From the NCBI GenBank assembly GCA_964449985.1, contig CAYVCG010000031.1:1-25334 (forward strand): DNA of 25,334 nt. The letters are read 5' to 3'. The stretch's first letter is position 1. Every line of letters begins with the position of its first letter. This document shows, piece by piece, positions 8,574 to 16,205 of the stretch. A program made the translations under genes and the position numbers. A model generated the notes under the pieces. That model was not told the DNA's origin, searched no databases, and saw only the letters and a program-made list of their open reading frames with translations. The DNA comes from CAYVCG01 sp964449985. GTDB taxonomy: Bacteria > Bacillota > Clostridia > Lachnospirales > WRAX01.

Positions 8574-9452
8574 ATGAATAAAAACATGAGCGCAATAGGG
8601 CTTAAAACAATTGAAAAAAAGAGAAAAATCATTTCAGATATTGTGAAAAGCATCGCTCAAACACCTGATAGCAGTTTTTCCAGACGTAACAAGGATGGAA
8701 ATATAGTCGTTGAACAATACGGTTATATCGGCGAGGATTACGGTATTGTAGTTTACGGAACACGCATGGAAAATGATGAAGTGAAAATTCGCAGATGGAA
8801 CACTTTTGCTGTTTCTGGAGAAACTATGCAGCTTAGCTCTATTCAGTTTGAAAGGGTTTCAAACGGAGAGGTCTATGCTTATTGTGAGGATGACAAGACA
8901 GGTCACGAGTTTGAATTCCGGCTTAATAATATAATTGATTACGATATTCTTATGTCCAAATCTAAGATAGATATGCTTGCTGCTGCGAAGGCCAATATAT
9001 CCGGGCTTTGCAGAATCGGCAATATACTGTTTCCTGTAGAGAAAAACTCTGAATACGCGAAAATTCGCGAGGCAGAGATTGAAACACGTCGGGATCTTAT
9101 AAAAAGATTTAAAAGCGGGGACGAATCGGCAGAAAAAAAGCTTTTTGACCATACTCTGGAGATGGCGGAAACAGTTCGTGAAAGACTTAAAAACGAGGAT
9201 ATATTATCCGTTTTTGAAGGTTATTTGTTGCCTTATGGCGAGGATGACGCTTGCTTTGCTATATTAGGTGATATAAAATCCGTCAAAAAAATAACTAATA
9301 AGATAACATTTGAAAACATATATTCATTGGATCTTGATGTTACGGGTATAAGCTTGAATGTGCTTATAAATGAAAGCGATGTTGTTGGTATGCCTATGGA
9401 TGGTATGCGGTTTATGGGTATTTGCGATTTGCAAGGCAGTATAAGTTTTTAA
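8574..9452 (+). CDS. DUF3881-type conserved clostridial protein
   Basis: This is a soluble 292-residue protein of unknown function. From memory it matches the DUF3881 family pattern seen in Clostridia. An N-terminal segment holds SAIGLKTI and the middle has GNILFPVEKNSEY, where relatives read G-x-I-L-M-P-I-E-K-N. Further on come a charged helix with FKSGDESAEKKL, then LLPYGEDDACFAILGDI, and a C-terminal end MRFMGICDLQGSISF, where relatives end in WLQGYINF. There is no signal peptide or membrane segment. I chose the ATG at 8574 rather than the in-frame TTG at 8571, because AAAGGA (8560-8565) is eight bases from the ATG. It is the last gene before a strong terminator and lies downstream of serS. 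Family assignment is by pattern recall; no function should be inferred. Confidence 0.8.
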   Translation: MNKNMSAIGLKTIEKKRKIISDIVKSIAQTPDSSFSRRNKDGNIVVEQYGYIGEDYGIVVYGTRMENDEVKIRRWNTFAVSGETMQLSSIQFERVSNGEVYAYCEDDKTGHEFEFRLNNIIDYDILMSKSKIDMLAAAKANISGLCRIGNILFPVEKNSEYAKIREAEIETRRDLIKRFKSGDESAEKKLFDHTLEMAETVRERLKNEDILSVFEGYLLPYGEDDACFAILGDIKSVKKITNKITFENIYSLDLDVTGISLNVLINESDVVGMPMDGMRFMGICDLQGSISF

Positions 9453-9472
9453 AATCTTGTTTCAAACAATTA

Positions 9473-9498
9473 GCCCGGCACAGTTTCTCGTGCCGGGC
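9473..9498. terminator. Strong hairpin terminator between convergent genes
   Basis: GCCCGGCAC (9473-9481) pairs perfectly with GTGCCGGGC (9490-9498) around an 8-base loop. On the plus strand a T-rich tail (GTTATATTTTGTTTTATT) follows, so it ends the DUF3881-type transcript. It also lies just beyond the stop of the minus-strand GH18 gene and may serve both. Confidence 0.88.
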
Positions 9499-9519
9499 GT
9501 TATATTTTGTTTTATTGGT

Positions 9520-11451
9520 TTATTTCATATATCTGTCTATCAGTTCAAGGAAGTCGTTCTTTTCCTCCGCTTTCAGCCAGTTCGCGCTCCAGCCAGAAAC
9601 TCCGGCAAGGTCATATTTATCAACAAGCTTTAGCTTTGCTTCCAATGAACTCTCATCCTCAAGCCATACGCGGTATTTGACATCGCGCGTTACGCCGTCT
9701 TTATCTTCCGTTGTTACATATTCGGCATAATAGCATCCCAAGCCTTCAAGCCATGTGAATTCAGCATCATTTTCTTTAAACAGTGCTTTAACGGCATCTC
9801 TTGAGTATGCTTTGCTTGAAACAACCGTCACTTCTCCATCGGATTCAACCTCTCCCCAAACCCGCATGAAATACGGCAGACCGAGAATAACGCGTTCCTT
9901 CGGCGCTTCTTTTAACGTTTCAAAGATGCCTTCTTCAACAAAACCAATAGATGCAACAGGCCCACTGACTTCCGAACCCGAATAGTGTTCATCATAACCC
10001 ATAATAATGATGTAATCGCAGGCGTTTGCGACCTCGGTGCGGTTATAATAAAGGTTATATGGTTTCGGCACATACATATCCACTGACAAAACAATGCCTT
10101 GTTCCCTCAGCATCGGATATAACTCACGCAAAAACTGAATATAATAATCCGCATCTTGCTTTTTAACATTTTCAAAATCAATGTTTATTCCGTCAAGCCT
10201 ATACATGGATACAAACGCCAAAAGCTGTTTTATAACATATTCCCTGATAGCTGTGTCGCTTAAAATAGCATGGCTAACTTTTTCATTAAAATTATCAGAT
10301 ATAAGCGCCCAAACCTGATAACCGTTTTTGTGCGCCCAATCAACATAACCTTTGTCTGCTATGTTCACGATATCACCGTTTAGTTTGTCCGTGTCAAACG
10401 AAAACCACGTCGGTGATAAAACATCAATGGCTCTATGATTAATACGCCTTTCCTCATTTGAGCTCGCCTCAGCAGTTGTTATTTGATCCCATATTATATT
10501 TATCTTCCCGCCCTTTGGCAGATAGTCTTTACTGTCTTGCATTGTATTTTGTTTAAGTGCAGGCGGTATTATTTGATCCGGCTCTATATCTTTTTTATTT
10601 ACATATCCGATGAGCCCGTTGCTTGTCCGAATCTTTGCAAAATCTCCATCATCTCCAAAGAAAACAATGCTGTCACCAATGGAAAGTTTTTCCTGAATCG
10701 GGCTTTTTATATCAGCCTCATATCTTAAATTTGTTTTATCCTTAATAACCTTATATATTAATTTTTCCTCAGTGTTATAATCTATAATTGTATGATTATA
10801 TTGCTCATCGTATTGTATGGTGATGTCATAGAGGTCTATAAGCATGTCCGCGGGCATATATGCTGTTGAATCAATATTATAAACAGGAAGATTTAGATTA
10901 AAAGGCTTATTATTGACGAAGTAAGATAATTCCTCAGTTTTCATTTGGATGACCTTGTTTTCAGTCGTTATAGTAAGGCGACCCACGGTTTCATCCCAAA
11001 ATATATACTTGTCTATATATTCTTTAACAAAATCAACAGGTATGTATAAGCTATCGTCTTTTTTTACGGGATGATTCTTTGTTTCAATGCGCTTGTCGCC
11101 AATAACAATATATATTTTATCGCTGTTAAGCTCTGAATAAAACTTATGCAAAGGTATTTCCAAAAAATTTGGCATATATTTTTCATATGCATAGTATCCG
11201 CCGGTAATCAGTCCAATTGATAAAATAAAAATGCTAATGAAAAATAATGAGCCTTTTGGTTTTTTTTGTTTTTTAGCACTGCGCCTATGCCTTCTTTTGC
11301 GGGGAGATTCGGAATGGTTTCTTTCATGTTCAATCAAATCACTTCTGACTAAATCTTCAAAAGCATTATGTATGCCAAGTGAATCCTGCTTAGGCGCACC
11401 TTGGCTCTCGCTCATATCCCCGCTGTTATTGTTGTTATAGTCATCGGACAT
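9520..11451 (-). CDS. Membrane-anchored GH18-family glycosidase with SH3 domain
   Basis: This 643-residue protein (from the ATG at 11451) seems to act outside the membrane. Layout: an acidic, Asn-rich cytoplasmic tail; a very basic stretch (RKRRHRRSAKKQKK, near 51-64); one membrane helix (about 68-88); then a region like copper-amine-oxidase N-terminal repeats, with paired stretches near 112-170 and 173-225 that are often cell-wall associated. A bacterial SH3-like domain follows (about 238-289), then a GH18 barrel (about 316-643) with DGINIDFE (420-427), the DxxDxDxE motif ending in catalytic Glu427. Such barrels usually cut chitin- or peptidoglycan-type beta-1,4 links, as in the YaaH/SleL spore-cortex enzymes; the substrate here is unknown. 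The upstream in-frame codons are excluded because GGAGG lies seven bases before this ATG. Confidence 0.88.
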   Translation of the reverse strand: MSDDYNNNNSGDMSESQGAPKQDSLGIHNAFEDLVRSDLIEHERNHSESPRKRRHRRSAKKQKKPKGSLFFISIFILSIGLITGGYYAYEKYMPNFLEIPLHKFYSELNSDKIYIVIGDKRIETKNHPVKKDDSLYIPVDFVKEYIDKYIFWDETVGRLTITTENKVIQMKTEELSYFVNNKPFNLNLPVYNIDSTAYMPADMLIDLYDITIQYDEQYNHTIIDYNTEEKLIYKVIKDKTNLRYEADIKSPIQEKLSIGDSIVFFGDDGDFAKIRTSNGLIGYVNKKDIEPDQIIPPALKQNTMQDSKDYLPKGGKINIIWDQITTAEASSNEERRINHRAIDVLSPTWFSFDTDKLNGDIVNIADKGYVDWAHKNGYQVWALISDNFNEKVSHAILSDTAIREYVIKQLLAFVSMYRLDGINIDFENVKKQDADYYIQFLRELYPMLREQGIVLSVDMYVPKPYNLYYNRTEVANACDYIIIMGYDEHYSGSEVSGPVASIGFVEEGIFETLKEAPKERVILGLPYFMRVWGEVESDGEVTVVSSKAYSRDAVKALFKENDAEFTWLEGLGCYYAEYVTTEDKDGVTRDVKYRVWLEDESSLEAKLKLVDKYDLAGVSGWSANWLKAEEKNDFLELIDRYMK

Positions 11452-11499
11452 AATTTTTCCTCCATAGTAAATTCTTGCAAAGCTGTTACTGTACAATAT

Positions 11500-11505
11500 A
11501 TTATA
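11500..11505 (-). promoter_or_regulatory. Possible -10 box for the GH18 gene
   Basis: TATAAT on the minus strand at 11505-11500, about 50 bases before the ATG. No clear -35 stands at the usual distance (TTGCGC is 21 bases away), so support is modest. Confidence 0.35.
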
Positions 11506-11551
11506 CGTAAATTTTATAATAGTGTAGCGCAATTTGCAAAAAAATGCAAAA

Positions 11552-11581
11552 TTTGGGGAAAGTTTTTAAACTTTCCCCAAA
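11552..11581 (-). terminator. Terminator of the unknown cysteine-rich gene
   Basis: TTTGGGGAAAGTTT (11552-11565) and AAACTTTCCCCAAA (11568-11581) form an almost uninterrupted palindrome, with its core stem GGGGAAAG. On the minus strand it is followed by TTTTGCATTTTTTTGC. It lies 20 bases past the stop of the 11602-12375 gene and isolates it from the GH18 gene. Confidence 0.85.
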
Positions 11582-11601
11582 CAAAAACGTTATTATTGTT
11601 A

Positions 11602-12375
11602 TTATTCATCACAGCCGCATGGTTTTTTGTGTTCTGCAGGAATGTTACCACTGATTCCTGCCAGAAATTCCGGTTTTTGCGGCGGAGCAAAAATGTCCAT
11701 TGGAAAATCAAGGCCTTCAAAATATTCGCAAGGATTAAGCGGAGATATATCTTCGCATTCCGGCGGGATGCAGAATCCCTTTGATTCTACGAGCAATTGA
11801 ACTATTCTAAAGAGCTTGATAATAGTAAATAATCCGATAGTTACGTTAACGCGATTTGGTTCCGGCGGCAATCCTTCTGCTGAGCCATGTCTGCATCTGG
11901 AATATTTAAGCTCTGCGTTTAATGCAATAGCCTTAGCTTCAACCAAAATGAATGGATCTGAGTCAAGCGTAACAGTTTCTCCTGAATGGTGAGTAAATAA
12001 ATCTGTTGACAAAACGATATCTGATCCTACAGATCCAAATAAAGTTACGCGTTTATTAAAGATGCTGTTGGCTTTGATCGAGCCGATAGGAGAACCGTCG
12101 GCCTCTCTAAACATAAGCCTGTATTCAAAAACGTATTTCAAGTCAATATCCCAGTAGCCATTTTTAAATGGGCTAGGTTCTTTGTCTACGATAATTACTT
12201 TTTTAACCTTTAGCCTGTCGATACTTACAGAGGCGGAATTGTTTGGTGGGTCAATAACCTCACCTTCTGAATAATGGTGTCCTTCGATGCAAGCGCATTC
12301 CGCTGCTCTTGCTGGTCCAAGCTCTTCCTCTGTTAAACAGTCTTGTTGACCAGACTGAAACTTACTGCAACATAT
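11602..12375 (-). CDS. Conserved clostridial-type protein of unknown function, apparent ATA start
   Basis: This is a soluble protein of about 257 residues with no signal peptide or membrane helix. It has eleven cysteines, clustered at the N-terminus (positions 2, 3, 13, 27, 29) and at the end (GFCIPPEC, NPCEYF, PCGCDE). The middle looks like a beta-rich domain: VKKVIIVDKEPSPFKNGYW, then NKRVTLFGSVGSDIVLSTDLF, then DPFILVEAKAIALNAELKY. It ends with PMDIFAPPQKPEF and AGISGNIPA. I recall unnamed clostridial proteins of similar plan but no function. The open frame runs on to 12786 without an earlier stop, but that part overlaps the ABC gene and its promoter on the other strand. No ATG, GTG or TTG occurs in frame from 12375 through the next 137 upstream sense codons outside that overlap. 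ATA at 12375, four bases after GAGGGC (12385-12380), is the best start. Confidence 0.72.
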   Translation of the reverse strand: MCCSKFQSGQQDCLTEEELGPARAAECACIEGHHYSEGEVIDPPNNSASVSIDRLKVKKVIIVDKEPSPFKNGYWDIDLKYVFEYRLMFREADGSPIGSIKANSIFNKRVTLFGSVGSDIVLSTDLFTHHSGETVTLDSDPFILVEAKAIALNAELKYSRCRHGSAEGLPPEPNRVNVTIGLFTIIKLFRIVQLLVESKGFCIPPECEDISPLNPCEYFEGLDFPMDIFAPPQKPEFLAGISGNIPAEHKKPCGCDE

Positions 12376-12391
12376 TTTTGCCCTCAGAACA

Positions 12392-12420
12392 TTGCAAATA
12401 AAAAATTGCTGGTATATAAT
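12392..12420 (+). promoter_or_regulatory. Promoter of the ABC exporter operon
   Basis: TTGCAA (12392-12397), a 17-base spacer, then TATAAT (12415-12420), a good sigma-A promoter. Transcription would begin near 12427, giving a leader of about 80 bases before the ATG at 12506. Confidence 0.75.
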
Positions 12421-12443
12421 GTATGGATTGCAAATATAGTCAA
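12415..12443 (-). promoter_or_regulatory. Divergent promoter overlapping the ABC promoter
   Basis: The minus strand reads TTGACT (12443-12438), a 17-base spacer, then ATTATA (12420-12415), with TATATA also available two bases further on. The same AT-rich hexamer region forms the -10 of the plus-strand promoter, so polymerases for the two transcripts cannot occupy it together. Confidence 0.5.
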
Positions 12444-12505
12444 AGATGTGAGAAGCTGCGGTTGGTTTGTAAGCTAGAGATGACCGTAAGAGAGGAGATT
12501 TGAGT

Positions 12506-14233
12506 ATGTTTAAGTTGTTTAGGTTTCTAAAACCATATAAGCTTATCGTAACTTGTGCGATTTTGCTTTTGTTTGCCCAAGCAACAGCAGAATTATACCT
12601 TCCAACGATTATGTCCCAAATTGTTAACAAAGGTATGGTTGAGGGTGATTTTAGTGTTATATATTCCGTCGGGAGCATTATGCTTGTTGTTGCTATTTTA
12701 AGTTCGGTATGTGCGATTTCTGCAAACCTTTTGTCATCCAGAATCGCCGCTGGGTTTGGTAGGGATATAAGGAACAAGATTTTCAAAACTGTCGAGGGTT
12801 ATTCTCTTTCAGAGTTTAATAAAATTGGAACAGCATCCTTAATAACAAGAACAACAAATGATGTGACCCAGGTTCAAACGGTTATTGCTATGGGATTCCG
12901 GTTTCTATTATTTTCACCGATTATGTGTATCGGCGGGATCGTTATGGCATTTACAAGAGACAAAGAATTGTCTGTTGTTTTGGCTGTTTCAATACCGGCG
13001 TTGTTGCTTTCAATGCTTGGGGTGGCAAAGTTTATCGTGCCTCTATTTAAGCTTATGCAATCAAAGATTGATAGGCTAAATCTTGTTATGAGAGAAAGCT
13101 TGATTGGTATAAGGGTTATTAGAGCTTTTAATAAAACAAATTTTGATAAACAAAAATTCGATTATACTAATAAAGAACTCACGGGAGTTTCTATAAAAGC
13201 GAATCGTATTATGGCATTTATGCAGCCGCTTATGATGATTATTATGAATTTAACGTCTGTTGCGATCATTTGGTTTGGCGGTGTGCGTATAGGAAACGGT
13301 GATATGCAAATTGGCGATATGATGGCATTTTTGCAGTATGCTATGCAAATAATGATGTCTGTGATTATGGTTGCTATGATGTATGTTATGGTTCCAAGGG
13401 CACAGGTTTCTGCTAACCGCATTAACGAAATCCTAGTTATGGAATCGGATATAAACGATCCCAAAAACCCGAAATCAGCATCCAATCAAAAAGGTTATGT
13501 TGAGTTTGATAATGTAACATTTTCTTATCCAGGTGCAGAAAAACCGGTTATTGAAAATATAACGTTTAGCGCTAAACCAGGAGAAGTTACTGCAATTATC
13601 GGCGGAACGGGTTCCGGAAAAAGTACGCTTATAAACTTAATACCTAGGTTTTATGATATAACAGATGGAAGCATAAAAGTAAACGGCGTTGATATTCAGG
13701 AGATGAGCCAGCAAGAATTAAGGAGCAAAATAGGCTTTGTAGCCCAAGGTGCTGTGCTTTTTTCAGGCACTGTTTTTGAAAATATACGTTTTGGTAAAAA
13801 TGATGCAACTGATGATGAGGTTTTTCATGCTGCCAAGGTTGCGCAGGCTTATGACTTTGTTTCCCAAATGCCGGATGGCTTTAATTCTTCGATATCTCAA
13901 GGTGGAACGAATATTTCCGGTGGGCAAAAGCAACGTTTATCTATTGCCAGGGCAATTGTTCGGAAGCCAGAGATTTATATTTTTGACGATAGTTTTTCCG
14001 CTTTGGATTTTAAAACAGATGCAAAGCTTCGTGCGGCTCTAAGACAAGAGACGCAACAATCCACAGTATTAATCGTTGCTCAAAGAATAAGCACAGTTAT
14101 GGATGCAGACAGAATTATTGTCCTTGATAACGGCAGTATATCAGGCATAGGCACTCATAAAGAGCTTATGGAATCTTGCGAAATATATAAAGAATTTGTA
14201 TCTTCACAATTGTCAGAGGGGGAGATTGCATGA
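12506..14233 (+). CDS. Heterodimeric ABC exporter, subunit with degenerate ATP site
   Basis: This 575-residue half-transporter has an N-terminal six-helix membrane domain (about 1-310) and a C-terminal nucleotide-binding domain. Walker A is GGTGSGKST (366-374), the Q-loop is VAQG (Gln414) and the signature is SGGQ (471-474). Walker B reads IYIFDD, so the catalytic Glu is replaced by Asp495; the H-loop His is replaced by Gln (VAQR, Gln526). These changes mark the non-hydrolysing site of heterodimeric exporters such as TM287/288, BmrCD and LmrCD, mostly multidrug or lipid pumps. The ATG at 12506 is preferred over the TTG at 12500 because AGAGGAGA (12491-12498) is seven bases from it. The stop overlaps the partner start by four bases (ATGA). 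The substrate cannot be read from sequence. Confidence 0.93.
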   Translation: MFKLFRFLKPYKLIVTCAILLLFAQATAELYLPTIMSQIVNKGMVEGDFSVIYSVGSIMLVVAILSSVCAISANLLSSRIAAGFGRDIRNKIFKTVEGYSLSEFNKIGTASLITRTTNDVTQVQTVIAMGFRFLLFSPIMCIGGIVMAFTRDKELSVVLAVSIPALLLSMLGVAKFIVPLFKLMQSKIDRLNLVMRESLIGIRVIRAFNKTNFDKQKFDYTNKELTGVSIKANRIMAFMQPLMMIIMNLTSVAIIWFGGVRIGNGDMQIGDMMAFLQYAMQIMMSVIMVAMMYVMVPRAQVSANRINEILVMESDINDPKNPKSASNQKGYVEFDNVTFSYPGAEKPVIENITFSAKPGEVTAIIGGTGSGKSTLINLIPRFYDITDGSIKVNGVDIQEMSQQELRSKIGFVAQGAVLFSGTVFENIRFGKNDATDDEVFHAAKVAQAYDFVSQMPDGFNSSISQGGTNISGGQKQRLSIARAIVRKPEIYIFDDSFSALDFKTDAKLRAALRQETQQSTVLIVAQRISTVMDADRIIVLDNGSISGIGTHKELMESCEIYKEFVSSQLSEGEIA

Positions 14234-16161
14234 GCGAAAGAAAGCATGATAGCAAAACATCTCCTGGATTCGGCAGAGGAGGCGGGCAAGGCGGACCATT
14301 AGCCAGAGGCCCTGCACAAAAAGCAAAGAATTTTAAAGGCACGCTTAAACGATTGCTAAAGTATTTAAGCCCACAGAAATATAAGTTTTTAATTGTAATA
14401 ATCCTTGCTGTGGGAAGCACTGTTTTTTCCATTGTTGGCCCAAAAATCTCAGGTATGGCAACGAACAAAATAAGTGAAGGCGTTTTTGCACAAATGGCAT
14501 ATACGCAAAAAATAAACGAAGCGATCGCGCAGAATTTACCAGATGAGGCTATTGCAAGTCTTAAAAGCGAACCTATGCCTAGTATTGATTTGGGCTATGT
14601 TGGTCAAATTCTATTAATTATGGTAGGGTTGTATGTTTTAAGCAGCCTTCTGTTTTTCCTAACGTCATATATTATGTCCGATGTGTCACAAAAAACGGTT
14701 TATTCTATGCGTACTGATATTAAAAAAAAGTTGGATAAACTGCCACTTTCATATTTTGATGCAAGGACACATGGCGAAATACTAAGCCGTGTTACAAACG
14801 ATATGGACACTATTGCAACGACTCTGCAACAAAGCTTGACGCAGATATTAACATCCATTGTTACAATTATTGGTATTATTATAATGATGCTCTCTATAAG
14901 CCCTATTATGACGCTTATAGCTCTAGCAACACTGCCGCTTTATGCTTTTATAACAATGTTTATCGCGAAAAAGTCCCAAAAATTCTTTTCAGGGCAGCAA
15001 AAATATTTGGGTAATTTAAATGGCCATGTTGAAGAGATGTATACAGGGCATAAAATCGTCAAAGTTTTTAATCATGAGAAACAATCAATTGAGGAATTTG
15101 AAAAACTCAACGACCGTCTATATAAAGTCGGCTGGAAGGCGCAGTTTATGTCCGGAATTATTTTCCCGGCGCTTAACTTTGTAAGTAATATTGGGTATGT
15201 TGTTATATGCGTTGTTGGTGGTCTTTTCGTAGCGCAAAAAAGATTGGAAATAGGCGATGTCCAGTCATTCATTATGTATATCCGCAGCTTTTCCCAGCCG
15301 ATTATTCAAACGGCAAATATCGCAAACATTATCCAATCCACAATTGCCTCAGCTGAGAGAGTTTTTGAAGTTCTTGATGAGCAGGAAGAAGTGCCAGAAA
15401 TTTCAGAGCCGCAGTCTGTTGAAAACGTCAGCGGAAGAGTAACATTCAAAAACGTTTCATTTGGATATAATCCGGAAACATTATTAATACAGAATATGAA
15501 TTTTGAGGCTCAAAGCGGCCAGACAGTTGCTATAGTCGGCCCAACAGGAGCAGGCAAAACAACGCTTGTTAACCTTCTTATGCGGTTTTACGAGCTTAAC
15601 GGCGGGCATATCTCAATAGACGGCGTTGACATAGCAAAGATGCGGCGCGGCGATTTGCGTAAATTTTTCGGGATGGTTCTGCAAGATACATGGATATTTA
15701 ATGGAACCATTTATGAAAACATAGCATATGGCAATGACAATGCAACGTATGAGGATGTTGTAAACGCTGCAAAGTCCGTCCATGTGGACAGATTTATAAG
15801 AACTCTTCCTGATGGATATAACACTGTTTTGAATGAAGAGGCTTCAAACATTTCTCAAGGCCAGAAACAGCTATTAACTATAGCAAGAGCTATTCTTGCT
15901 CAACCGACTATATTGATTCTTGACGAAGCAACGAGCAATGTAGACACCAGAACAGAGATTTTGATACAAAAGGCTATGGATAAATTGATGAAAGGGCGCA
16001 CAAGCTTTGTTATTGCGCATCGGTTGTCAACAATTAAAAATGCTGATTCGATTCTTGTTATGAATAACGGAAGCATAATAGAACAAGGAAATCATAATGA
16101 ACTTCTGGCCGCAAACGGATTCTATGCGGATCTTTATAACAGCCAGTTTTCAGAAGATTAA
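14230..16161 (+). CDS. Heterodimeric ABC exporter, catalytic subunit
   Basis: This 643-residue partner half-transporter starts in a four-base overlap with the preceding gene, implying coupled translation and 1:1 dimers. It begins with a Gly/Pro-rich basic cytoplasmic extension (about residues 10-30, including GRGGGQGGP). A six-helix membrane domain follows (about 50-365), with an extra loop after helix 1 near 85-120, as in TM288-type subunits. The nucleotide-binding domain has Walker A GPTGAGKTT (437-445), signature ISQGQ (541-545, a variant of LSGGQ), Walker B ILILDE with catalytic Glu566, and the H-loop His597. Thus it carries the working hydrolysis residues while its signature is the degenerate one, the complementary pattern to its partner. 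A hairpin follows at once. Confidence 0.94.
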   Translation: MSERKHDSKTSPGFGRGGGQGGPLARGPAQKAKNFKGTLKRLLKYLSPQKYKFLIVIILAVGSTVFSIVGPKISGMATNKISEGVFAQMAYTQKINEAIAQNLPDEAIASLKSEPMPSIDLGYVGQILLIMVGLYVLSSLLFFLTSYIMSDVSQKTVYSMRTDIKKKLDKLPLSYFDARTHGEILSRVTNDMDTIATTLQQSLTQILTSIVTIIGIIIMMLSISPIMTLIALATLPLYAFITMFIAKKSQKFFSGQQKYLGNLNGHVEEMYTGHKIVKVFNHEKQSIEEFEKLNDRLYKVGWKAQFMSGIIFPALNFVSNIGYVVICVVGGLFVAQKRLEIGDVQSFIMYIRSFSQPIIQTANIANIIQSTIASAERVFEVLDEQEEVPEISEPQSVENVSGRVTFKNVSFGYNPETLLIQNMNFEAQSGQTVAIVGPTGAGKTTLVNLLMRFYELNGGHISIDGVDIAKMRRGDLRKFFGMVLQDTWIFNGTIYENIAYGNDNATYEDVVNAAKSVHVDRFIRTLPDGYNTVLNEEASNISQGQKQLLTIARAILAQPTILILDEATSNVDTRTEILIQKAMDKLMKGRTSFVIAHRLSTIKNADSILVMNNGSIIEQGNHNELLAANGFYADLYNSQFSED

Positions 16162-16168
16162 TCAAATT

Positions 16169-16193
16169 GGGGGCTTTTATAAAAAAAGCCCCC
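16169..16193. terminator. Hairpin terminator between the ABC operon and the SOD-family gene
   Basis: GGGGGCTTTT (16169-16178) pairs with AAAAGCCCCC (16184-16193) around a 5-base loop. It separates two convergent genes. The trailing sequence is T-poor on the plus strand, so efficiency is uncertain, but position and stem strength support the role. Confidence 0.7.
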
Positions 16194-16205
16194 TTAAAAA
16201 TACCA

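Noticed and set aside
11451..11532. 27-residue N-terminal extension of the GH18 protein
   Set aside because: The shorter start at 11451 has GGAGG seven bases upstream, and the extension would run through the probable -10 region.
11591..11609. TTATTATTG/TTATTATTC tandem-like sequence as a repeat element
   Set aside because: It is a short AT-rich run overlapping a stop codon; there are only about two copies, and it occurs nowhere else that I could see.
12376..12786. Upstream extension of the minus-strand unknown gene into 137 more codons
   Set aside because: It lies antisense to the first part of the ABC exporter gene and across its promoter, has no ribosome site, and its composition does not resemble the conserved part of the protein.
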